56,347 nucleotides of DNA, taken from NCBI RefSeq assembly GCF_009982895.1, contig NZ_WXZL01000024.1, positions 1 to 56,347 on the forward strand, written 5' to 3'. The stretch comes from Deinococcus alpinitundrae (GTDB lineage Bacteria; Deinococcota; Deinococci; Deinococcales; Deinococcaceae). Positions 49,771 to 56,347 of the stretch are shown in pieces. Each line of letters begins with the position of its first letter. Position 1 is the first letter of the stretch. The notes beneath the pieces were generated by a model. The model made no database searches. It was not told the origin of the DNA and was given only the letters and a program-made list of their open reading frames with translations. The translations under genes and the position numbers were made by a program.

Positions 49771-52700
49771 ATGACACAGAAGCTTAACCCCATCCCCACT
49801 CCGCCCCGGCATCCCCAGTACGGCCACCTGCACTACTTCTCAGGCGACGCGCCGGTGTTGAACTTCTACGCACTCTCGCAGCAGATCCCCGAAGGCATCT
49901 TCGAACTTGACCTGCAGGGGCGCGCCGTCATCCAGGCCTACGACCCGGACCTCGTCGCCGAACTCACCGACGAGCGCCGATTCCAGAAGCGCGTCGACCC
50001 CGGATACACCAACGTTCGCAACCTCGGCGGAGACGGCCTGTTCACTGCGGACAACTTCGAGCCGAATTGGGGCAAGGCGCACCGCATCCTGCTGCCGGCC
50101 TTTAGCCAGCGCGCTATGAAAGGGTACTTTGGGCAGATGCTGGAAGTGGCGCAGGCCCTGGTCGGCAAATGGGACCGCACCCAGGGCCAGGACCTGCGCG
50201 TCGGTGACGACATGACGCGCCTGACCCTCGACACCATCTCCCTGTCCGGCTTCGACTACCGCTTTCAGTCCTTCGAGCAGGACGAATTGCACCCGTTCCT
50301 GCAGGCACTCGCGCGGGCCATGCAGCACACCATGACGCTGAGCAGCCGCCCACCCGTCCTCACCCCCGAGATGGAGGAGGCCGACCGGGCGTACGTCGCC
50401 GACATCGACAGCATGAACGCGCTGGTCGACGAGGTGATCCGCCAGCGCCGCGAGCAGGGTGGCGTCGCCAATGATCTCCTCGGGCTGATGCTGAACGCCA
50501 CCGATCCCGAAACCGGCGAGCAGCTCAGCGATGAGAACATCCGTTACCAGGTGCTGACCTTCCTGATCGCCGGGCACGAGACGACGAGCGGTCTGCTGGC
50601 CTTCACGCTCTACCTACTGCTGCGCCACCCGCACGTCCTCGCCCAGGCATACCAGGAAGTCGACCGGCTGCTGCCCGGCGACACGATGCCGACCTACGAG
50701 ACGGTGATGAAGCTCGACGTGATCCCCCGCATTCTCGACGAAGCGCTGCGCTTCTGGAGCACCATCCCCAACTACGCCGTCACGGCCCTCAAGGATGAGG
50801 TGATCGGTGGCCGCTACGAGATCAAACAGGGGCAGTTCGTCGCCCTGCTGATCCCGGCCCTGCACCGCCACCCGAAGGCCTGGGCGAACCCGGACGAGTT
50901 CGACATCGACCGCTGGACCCCGGAACACCGGCGCACCCACCATCCGGCCGCATACAAGCCCTTCGGTAACGGAACGCGCGCCTGCATCGGCCGCCAGTTC
51001 GCGCTCACCGAAGCCAAGCTCGCCCTGCTGCTCATCCTGCAGAAGTTCGCGCTGATCGACCCCCACGACTACCAGCTCAAGGTCAAGCAGAGCCTCACCA
51101 TCAAACCCGACAACTTCGTCATCAGCGTCCGTGCGCGCCGCCCCCACGAGCGGTTCAGCATGCCCATACCGGTGGTCGAAGAGCCTCAGCAGGACCTGAG
51201 CACGCTGAGCGTCACGGGCGCGGGCATCGCGTTGACTGTCGCCTACGGCTCGAACCTCGGCAGCACCGAGGACCTGGCCAGCCGTATCGCCGACTACGCC
51301 ACCCGCTCAGGCTTCCAGACGCGCCTGACCACCCTGGACGATCTGGTCGGAAACGTGCCGGGCGAGGGCCTGCTGCTCGTCGCGACCGCCACCTACAACG
51401 GCGCCGCGCCCGACAACGCCGCCCGCTTCGACGCTTGGACCCAGGAGGGTGGTCTGACAGAGGGAAGTCTCCAGCACCTGCGGTTCGCCCTGCTGGGCAC
51501 CGGGAACACCCAGTGGACGACTTACCAGGCGTTCCCGAAGCGGGTGGAGGCAGCCCTCCTGAAGGCGGGGGCTCAGCCGTTCGTTCCACGCGGCGAGGCC
51601 GACGCCAACGGTGACTTCGACGGCATGGTCAACGCGTGGCTGGGAGGGATACTGCGTCAGGTGTCCGAGGAGTTCGGTGTCAGTGCGCAGGAACCGGACG
51701 GACCCCGCTACGCCCTCGACGTGCTCAGCGAGGCCGACGTACGTCCCGCAGTCGTCTCGGAGAAAGCGTACGGCCTGAAGGTGGTGGCCAGCGAGGAACT
51801 CGTCCGTGACCCGGCCGGCCTGTGGGACTTCAGCCAGGAACCGCCCCGCCCCTCCACCAAGGCCATCACCTTCGCACTGCCCGAGGGCGTCACCTACGAG
51901 ACCGGCGACCACATGGCCGTCTTCGCCCGGAACGAGCCCAGACTCGTCGAATGGGCTGCGCAGAACCTCCGAATCAACCCCGGCCAGGTGGTGCGGCTGC
52001 GACAGAACGGCAACCGCAAGTCCCATCTGCCGCTGAACACGCCCGTCACCGTCAACGTGCTGCTCTCCGAGTTCGTGGAACTCCAGGACGTCGCCACCCG
52101 CGCGAACATTGACACCCTCCTGGCCCACACCTCGTGCCCGTGGACCACCGGTCAGCTTCGCGGCTACCTGGACGACCCCCTGAAGTACGAGTCGGAAGTC
52201 CGGAAGGCGGGCCTCTCCGTTCTGGGGCTGCTCGAGCGTCACCCGGCGGTGGAACTCCCCCTCGCGGTCTTCCTGGAGCTGTGCCCACCGATCCGGCCAC
52301 GGTACTACTCTATCTCGTCGTCCCCCCTCGTCGCGCCACGCACCCCCAGCCTCACGGTAGGCCTGCTGGAGGCACCCTCCTGGGCCGGTGCGGGGCAGTT
52401 TCGCGGCCTCGCCAGCGCGTACCTCAAACAGGTCCGGCCGGGTGACACGGTGTTCGGGTACGTCCGCCGACCCAACCCGCCCTTCCGCCCACCGGCCGAC
52501 CCGAGGATACCGATGATCCTGGTCGGTCCCGGCACCGGCATCGCCCCCCTGCGCGGCTTCCTGGAAGAGCGGGCGGCGCAGCGCACTGCGGGCCAGACCG
52601 TCGGCCGCTCCAAGGTGTTTTTCGGCTGCCGCCACCCCGAGCATGACTTCTTCTACCGTGATGACCTGGAGCGCTGGCAACAGGAAGGCGTGGCCGAGAT

Positions 52701-52974
52701 TCACACCGCGTTCTCCGCGGTGGCCGGGTACCCGTACCGCTTCGTGCAGGACGCGGTGTACGGAGACCGGGACAGCCTCTGGGCCCTGATCGAGGCGGGC
52801 GCCAGCATCTACGTCTGTGGTGACGGCGTCCGGATGGCCCCCGCCGTCCGGCAGACCATCGCCCGGATCTACGCCGAGAAGACAGGCGCCTCCACCGAAA
52901 CCGCCGAAGCCTGGGTCAGGCAGCGCCTGCAGGAAGGCCGGTACCAGCAGGACGTCTTCGGAGCCAGCAAATAA
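49771..52974 (+). CDS. CYP102-type self-sufficient cytochrome P450 (P450-reductase fusion)
   Basis: This 1067-residue soluble fusion has the layout of P450-BM3. The P450 domain (about 1-465) has the I-helix AGHETTSG (267-274), an ExxR helix (EALRF) and the heme loop FGNGTRACIG with Cys405. A flavodoxin-like FMN domain follows (about 485-630, AYGSNLGSTEDLA from 491), and then an FAD/NADPH reductase domain (about 675-1067) with RPRYYSISSSP (842-852) and GPGTGIAP (919-926). It should hydroxylate fatty acids or similar lipophiles using NADPH and O2. The start has AGAGGA 7 nt upstream, and control by the divergent TetR is likely. Confidence 0.95.
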   Translation: MTQKLNPIPTPPRHPQYGHLHYFSGDAPVLNFYALSQQIPEGIFELDLQGRAVIQAYDPDLVAELTDERRFQKRVDPGYTNVRNLGGDGLFTADNFEPNWGKAHRILLPAFSQRAMKGYFGQMLEVAQALVGKWDRTQGQDLRVGDDMTRLTLDTISLSGFDYRFQSFEQDELHPFLQALARAMQHTMTLSSRPPVLTPEMEEADRAYVADIDSMNALVDEVIRQRREQGGVANDLLGLMLNATDPETGEQLSDENIRYQVLTFLIAGHETTSGLLAFTLYLLLRHPHVLAQAYQEVDRLLPGDTMPTYETVMKLDVIPRILDEALRFWSTIPNYAVTALKDEVIGGRYEIKQGQFVALLIPALHRHPKAWANPDEFDIDRWTPEHRRTHHPAAYKPFGNGTRACIGRQFALTEAKLALLLILQKFALIDPHDYQLKVKQSLTIKPDNFVISVRARRPHERFSMPIPVVEEPQQDLSTLSVTGAGIALTVAYGSNLGSTEDLASRIADYATRSGFQTRLTTLDDLVGNVPGEGLLLVATATYNGAAPDNAARFDAWTQEGGLTEGSLQHLRFALLGTGNTQWTTYQAFPKRVEAALLKAGAQPFVPRGEADANGDFDGMVNAWLGGILRQVSEEFGVSAQEPDGPRYALDVLSEADVRPAVVSEKAYGLKVVASEELVRDPAGLWDFSQEPPRPSTKAITFALPEGVTYETGDHMAVFARNEPRLVEWAAQNLRINPGQVVRLRQNGNRKSHLPLNTPVTVNVLLSEFVELQDVATRANIDTLLAHTSCPWTTGQLRGYLDDPLKYESEVRKAGLSVLGLLERHPAVELPLAVFLELCPPIRPRYYSISSSPLVAPRTPSLTVGLLEAPSWAGAGQFRGLASAYLKQVRPGDTVFGYVRRPNPPFRPPADPRIPMILVGPGTGIAPLRGFLEERAAQRTAGQTVGRSKVFFGCRHPEHDFFYRDDLERWQQEGVAEIHTAFSAVAGYPYRFVQDAVYGDRDSLWALIEAGASIYVCGDGVRMAPAVRQTIARIYAEKTGASTETAEAWVRQRLQEGRYQQDVFGASK

Positions 52975-53021
52975 GCCTGGGAAAACACGCCAGGTCCCCG
53001 AGAGACAGGATCAGCCCATCT

Positions 53022-53132
53022 TTACGGCGACGCCATGAGCACGACGTGGCTCTCCAGCTGGGAAAAGCCCTCTTCAGCGAGAGTGAGATCCGTAACGTCA
53101 TCGTCAATCAACACAACTCGCAATGGTCTCAA
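53022..53132 (-). pseudogene. N-terminal fragment of a response regulator
   Basis: A TTG start at 53132 has AAGGAG 6 nt upstream. The 36 codons read MRPLRVVLIDDDVTDLTLAE and EGFSQLESHVVLMASP, then stop. VVLIDDD is the first strand and acidic cluster of a CheY-like receiver, but the phosphoacceptor strand is missing. This is the stump of a receiver gene of the kind paired with phytochrome-like kinases. Confidence 0.45.
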
Positions 53133-53260
53133 GGCGCGCTCCTTCAGCTCTGTGGCTCTCCGGTGTTCGGCTCCATCTCCAGTCTACCTGGTAATGCTCC
53201 AAGGAATCCTTCCAAAAACATCCGCCCACTTGCGAGGGTGAGGCAGACTGGAGGGAGATC

Positions 53261-53548
53261 ATGAGAAAACAACGAAAGAAATGGCCCATCGACACCAAAG
53301 AGCAGATCGTGCTGGCTGTTCTCGGTGGCCAGCTCAGCGTAGCGGAGGCGGCCCGGCAGCACGGCGTCAATGAAAGCCTGATTCACACCTGGAAAGCTCA
53401 ATTTCTGGAAGCGGGTCGTGCCCGCCTTGCAGGCGACCGCACCGACGACCGACACGGTGAGCTGGAGCGAGAAAACGAACGCCTCAAGGCCTGGGTTGGC
53501 GAGAAGGAATTGGCGCTCCATATCGCAAAAAAAGCTCGGGGTCTTTGA
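53261..53548 (+). CDS. IS3-family OrfA (transposase HTH subunit)
   Basis: This 95-residue protein has an N-terminal helix-turn-helix (about 8-50, DTKEQIVLAVLGGQLSVAEA, ARQHGVNESLIHTWKAQF) and a C-terminal leucine-zipper-like helix (ELERENERLKAWVGEKEL), the layout of IS3/IS911 OrfA. A slippery run of seven A (53528-53534) near its end is like the site where IS3 elements shift to OrfB. However, no OrfB catalytic domain follows, so the element is a remnant although this frame is intact. Confidence 0.75.
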   Translation: MRKQRKKWPIDTKEQIVLAVLGGQLSVAEAARQHGVNESLIHTWKAQFLEAGRARLAGDRTDDRHGELERENERLKAWVGEKELALHIAKKARGL

Positions 53549-53613
53549 GCCCAGCCCAGCTCCTCGTCCTCTACGAGGAGCTGCTCAGAGACCAGCCACC
53601 ATTGAGTCTGGCC

Positions 53614-53633
53614 GGGTCTGGCAAGTTGTTGCC
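53614..53633 (+). repeat. IS6-family left-end-like sequence
   Basis: GGGTCTGGCAAGTTGTTGCC resembles IS6-family termini and lies 13 nt before the start of an IS6 transposase N-terminal remnant. A related sequence lies at 22574-22589. Confidence 0.4.
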
Positions 53634-53646
53634 GTAGGGTGAAGCC

Positions 53647-53763
53647 GTGCTGAGCGACCAGAAGCTTCCAGGGTACCGATTCCCGCTTTCGGTCATCGGC
53701 CATGCCGTCTGGCTCTACCACCGATATGCCCTGAGCCAGCCATGCTGTTGGGGTCAGGTTTAG
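53647..53763 (+). pseudogene. N-terminal fragment of an IS6-family transposase
   Basis: From GTG 53647 the frame reads LSDQKLPGYRFPLSVIGHAV, then WLYHRYALS, which is the conserved N-terminus of IS6-family transposases. It then turns into unrelated QPCCWGQV and a stop at 53761. The catalytic DDE domain is missing. The IS6 fragment at 22631-23190 lacks exactly this N-terminal part, but there is no proof that they come from one copy. Confidence 0.6.
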
Positions 53764-53787
53764 TGGGCAAGCTTAATCCGCGAGTCT

Positions 53788-54531
53788 TCATTTTCTGGTC
53801 AAAACCCGGTCACGGTACGCCTGTGGGGCAATACCGGTGACCGTACGGAACTTGCGGGTAAAGGCGCTGTGGTCAGCGTAGCCACAGGCATGGGCAATTT
53901 CGGAGATAGACAGTGTGGGCTTGCGGAGGAGTTCTACAGCAGCATTGAGCCGCGCCTTGATCAGGAACTGCTGCGGCGTTACCTGGCACACCCGCCGGAT
54001 CAACCGCTCAAAGTTGTCTTCTGACAAGCCAATATGGGCAGCAAGAAACGGGATCCGCAAGGGCTGATCATAATGCGCCTGCATGTAACTCAGGGCCTCC
54101 GCAACCCGCGCGAAATCCGCATGTCTCTCCATTGGAATGGGGACGTCCCGTGAGATTCCTGCTAACCCCACCACCTCACCCGCCGCGTTTCGCACGGGAA
54201 TCTTATGCGTCAGGCACCAGATTGGTTCGCCCCGCGGGCCGAAATACATCTCCAGCACGTCCCGAAGCTCCTGACCCTCCCGCAACGTCCGCACGTCCTG
54301 CTCGTTGAAACGCTGGCCCGGGTCGCCTATGAAGACCTCAGCAGCGGTGCGGCCCAGCACATCGCGCTTATGCGGGACTCCGGTGCGCCGCCGCAGGGTG
54401 TCATTCACACTGACGTAACGGCCTTGAAGATCCTTGACAAAAAAGATCAGATCGGGCACGCCGTCCAGCAAGGTCTCCATGGGCCAGCTTCCATCTGGTG
54501 CGGGGCGCAACCAAGCCCTGGGGTCGTCCAT
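53788..54531 (-). CDS. PAS-AraC-family transcriptional regulator
   Basis: This 247-residue regulator has a PAS domain (about 18-130, LLDGVPDLIFFVKDLQGRYV, VGLAGISRDV) and an AraC-type double helix-turn-helix (about 138-245) ending in ISEIAHACGYADHSAFTRKF and a PQAYR motif. PAS and AraC together suggest that a small ligand or cofactor controls DNA binding. It is divergent from the EamA transporter gene with a gap of 107 bp, so it probably controls that gene. Confidence 0.85.
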   Translation of the reverse strand: MDDPRAWLRPAPDGSWPMETLLDGVPDLIFFVKDLQGRYVSVNDTLRRRTGVPHKRDVLGRTAAEVFIGDPGQRFNEQDVRTLREGQELRDVLEMYFGPRGEPIWCLTHKIPVRNAAGEVVGLAGISRDVPIPMERHADFARVAEALSYMQAHYDQPLRIPFLAAHIGLSEDNFERLIRRVCQVTPQQFLIKARLNAAVELLRKPTLSISEIAHACGYADHSAFTRKFRTVTGIAPQAYRDRVLTRK

Positions 54532-54638
54532 AGGCTTAGTCTGTCATATCAATCCTTTCTTAGGATTATGCTGACTTCCGCGGAGAAACTCGTGGGATTG
54601 ATCAAGACAGTTGGCCCCGCTCTGCCTACGCTGGAAGC

Positions 54639-55565
54639 ATGTTGAAGGCTCCTCCACTTCCGACTCAGACCACCCAGACCGCGCACAGCGGCGGAAGTGG
54701 CGTTGGCTTGGCCCTGCTCTCCGCGGCGGCTTCCGGCACGCTGGGACTCTGGGGCAAGCTGGCCATGACCCTCCAGCTGACTACCCCTACCCTCCTAAGT
54801 TGGCGCTTTGGTCTCGCAGCCCTCCTGCTCTTTGCTCTCGGTTTCGGGCGCCTTTCCCTGCGCACGCGGGTTGAACTGCTCCTGCTCAGCGCCATCTATA
54901 CGGCCTCTACGGTGTTGTACTTCATGGCGCTCGCCCGGATTTCCGCCAGTACCGCCGCATTACTGGTCTACATTGCTCCAGCCTTCGTCATCCTCTACGG
55001 CGTTCTGGCCCGCGTCCGCCTTTCACGCTGGCAGATGGGGGCACTGCTGTGCACCCTGACCGGGCTTGGGGTCGTCGTGGGGTTGCCGAGCGCTGCCGAC
55101 CGCGATCTCACCGGTCTGCTGCTGGGCGGGATCAGTGGAGGCCTGTACGGCGGATATATGTTTGCCAGCGGCCGACTGGCCCGCACGGCGTCCCCCCTCA
55201 CGGTGGCTGCGCACCTCTCGCTTGTGTGCGCCGCCACTTTTGCGGTGCTCGGTGGGGTAACTGCACAGTTAGTGGTGCCGAACAGTCCCGCGCAATGGGG
55301 AATTATTCTCGCCATGCTGCTGATCCCAACGCTGGTGGCCCTGCCTGCTCTGTCTGAAGCCGTGCGGCGGATCGGCCCAGCGCGCGTCAGCCTGCTTGCC
55401 ACGACTGATCCCCTCTGGGCCACCTTGTGTGCGCTGCTGTTTTTAGGCGAGCAGCTGCACTTCACCCAGATGGTGGGGGGAGCGCTGATTCTGGCGGGCG
55501 CCGCCTTTGCACAGTGGATGCCAAAGCCTGTCTCAGCTTTACCTGTGGGGGCTGCACGCGTGTGA
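54639..55565 (+). CDS. EamA-family (DMT) transporter
   Basis: This 308-residue protein has 10 hydrophobic helices arranged as two EamA repeats, each beginning like GTLGLWGKLAMTLQ and GLLLGGISGGLYGGY. It should export metabolites or amino acids. TACGCT lies 6 nt before the ATG, so the message may be leaderless. The divergent PAS-AraC gene is a likely regulator. Confidence 0.85.
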   Translation: MLKAPPLPTQTTQTAHSGGSGVGLALLSAAASGTLGLWGKLAMTLQLTTPTLLSWRFGLAALLLFALGFGRLSLRTRVELLLLSAIYTASTVLYFMALARISASTAALLVYIAPAFVILYGVLARVRLSRWQMGALLCTLTGLGVVVGLPSAADRDLTGLLLGGISGGLYGGYMFASGRLARTASPLTVAAHLSLVCAATFAVLGGVTAQLVVPNSPAQWGIILAMLLIPTLVALPALSEAVRRIGPARVSLLATTDPLWATLCALLFLGEQLHFTQMVGGALILAGAAFAQWMPKPVSALPVGAARV

Positions 55566-55671
55566 AGGGCGTTCTGAAGGCCCAGCCCACTGGTTCTGGG
55601 TGTCAAAAGCGCCTCCATCTTTCTGGCCCGCTTCTCACTTCGGTGCACACTACCCGCATGCAGGAGAGTCA

Positions 55672-56185
55672 ATGAAAACCACACTGACTGTTCTTACCGC
55701 CCTCGCCCTGGGAAACGCTGATGCCCAGGCGACCATCAAGATTGCCAGTCTCGCGCCCCTGTCCGGCAATCAGAGCACCATCGGCATGCAGGCACGCAAC
55801 GGCATCCAACTGGCCGTGCGCGAGTATCAGCCGCAGTTCAGCAAGCTGGGACTCATGTTCCGTTGGATAATCAGGCTGACCCAGCCAGCGGTACCTCCGC
55901 TGCCCGCAAGATTGCAGCAGACCATTCCATGCTGGCCGTGGTAGGCGCTCTGAACAGCGGCGTCACCATTCCAGTGAGTGCGGCCTTGGCCTCCAGCCAC
56001 GCCGCTCTGGTCAGTTCAGCCAGCACGGCCAATCAGGTCACCGATCACAGCCTCCGAGATATGAACTGTATTGTTGCCCGTGATGACGCGTAGGAGTCAG
56101 CCGGCGCAAACTTCCTCATCAGCAATCTTGCGGTGGGCAGGTCAAGCTCAGCACCGTCATCCTGGTCAAACCCGGCAAGCTCTAA
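55672..56185 (+). pseudogene. Broken branched-chain amino-acid binding protein gene
   Basis: ATG 55672 has AGGAG 6 nt upstream, and the frame begins with a signal peptide, then ATIKIASLAPLSGNQSTIGM and ARNGIQLAVREYQPQFSKLG, the start of a LivJ-type binding protein. Near 55858 the frame shifts by one base and continues as DNQADPASGTSAARKIAADH, GALNSGVTIPVSAALASSHA and NQVTDHSLRDM. An in-frame TAG at 56092-56094 then replaces a probable CAG. After AGANFLISNL most of the protein is missing and only a C-terminal-like GQVKLSTVILVKPGKL remains. It is non-functional. Confidence 0.75.
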
Positions 56186-56200
56186 ATTTAAGCGGCGCGC

Positions 56201-56232
56201 GAAAGGGCGGAAGGACATTCTTCCGCCCTTTC
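56201..56232. terminator. Hairpin after the broken binding-protein gene
   Basis: GAAAGGGCGGAAG (56201-56213) pairs perfectly with CTTCCGCCCTTTC (56220-56232) around a 6-nt loop. It lies 15 nt after the last codon of the broken binding-protein gene and is a strong terminator-like stem. Confidence 0.65.
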
Positions 56233-56274
56233 GCTTCTGACCACTTGATCTACTGAGATGTTGCGGTTTACGAA

Positions 56275-56347
56275 AAAGCTGTCCAGCACGGCTTTGCACC
56301 TCAGAATGAGGGTGTGAACGCAAAGGAAACTCGTGCTGGACAGCTTT
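56275..56347. repeat. 16-bp inverted repeat at the right edge
   Basis: AAAGCTGTCCAGCACG (56275-56290) and CGTGCTGGACAGCTTT (56332-56347) are exact inverse copies 41 bp apart. The second ends with the window. It may be part of an insertion-sequence end that continues outside the window. Confidence 0.5.

Noticed and set aside
51307..52704. 465-codon minus-strand frame
   Set aside because: It is antisense to the P450 reductase domain, which has all expected motifs.

Overview
The window looks like accessory DNA (a plasmid, megaplasmid or variable chromosomal region) of a Deinococcus-type bacterium. I infer this from the high GC content, the very dense set of GAF/PAS/GGDEF/HD-GYP/CheB-CheR sensor proteins, the mntR-mntH pair, several promoters whose -10 box lies 5-10 nt upstream of the start codon (leaderless transcripts, common in Deinococcus), and scattered remnants of IS6, ISL3, IS3 and serine-recombinase elements. 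No rRNA, tRNA, CRISPR array or replication origin was recognised.

Layout. 1-12.3 kb is a signalling block: GAF-GGDEF, PAS-GGDEF-GAF-HD-GYP, PAS-GGDEF-EAL, CheB, PAS histidine kinase and CheB-CheR-PAS, mostly on the minus strand, with a truncated recombinase between. 12.5-17.4 kb has a HEAT-repeat protein, a quinone-oxidoreductase-like MDR enzyme with a TetR regulator, and an AbiE-type toxin-antitoxin pair with a strong palindrome over its promoter. 17.4-20.4 kb is a foreign-looking islet: structured leader hairpins, a TnpB-like protein that seems to lack the second RuvC residue, a very AT-rich unknown gene 3 nt downstream, an intact serine recombinase and a broken HTH gene. 20.4-22.5 kb is mntR-mntH. 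22.5-23.6 kb is an IS6 transposase wreck cut by a MITE-like 88-bp repeat. 23.6-24.8 kb is a compact three-gene operon of two small unannotated-type proteins and a ferric-reductase-like membrane protein.

25-38 kb holds an exported repeat protein, an OmpR/HK pair, and then, downstream of a second OmpR/HK pair, six consecutive co-directional exported or membrane genes: esterase with Ig-like N-domain, Sel1 lipoprotein, two DUF3500 paralogues, an EF-hand protein and HupE/UreJ. This looks like one envelope or metal-related system. 38-41.7 kb has a pentapeptide-repeat membrane protein, gene remnants (GAF-GGDEF, SulP), a polar-amino-acid binding protein and an SGNH hydrolase. 41.9-48.6 kb is a glycoside/ester-degrading operon (MFS, TetR, SGNH, GH3, alpha/beta esterase). 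49-53 kb is a TetR regulator divergent from a CYP102-type self-sufficient P450, with three copies of one operator between them. 53-56.3 kb has IS remnants, a PAS-AraC regulator divergent from an EamA exporter, a broken branched-chain amino-acid binding protein, and an inverted repeat at the right edge.

The best candidates for something undescribed are the TnpB-like/AT-rich gene pair (17.5-19.2 kb), the secreted DUF3500-EF-hand-HupE set (28.9-35.7 kb), and the ATGA-coupled small-protein/ferric-reductase operon (23.6-24.7 kb). All functions here are inferred from sequence motifs by eye; nothing was searched or computed.
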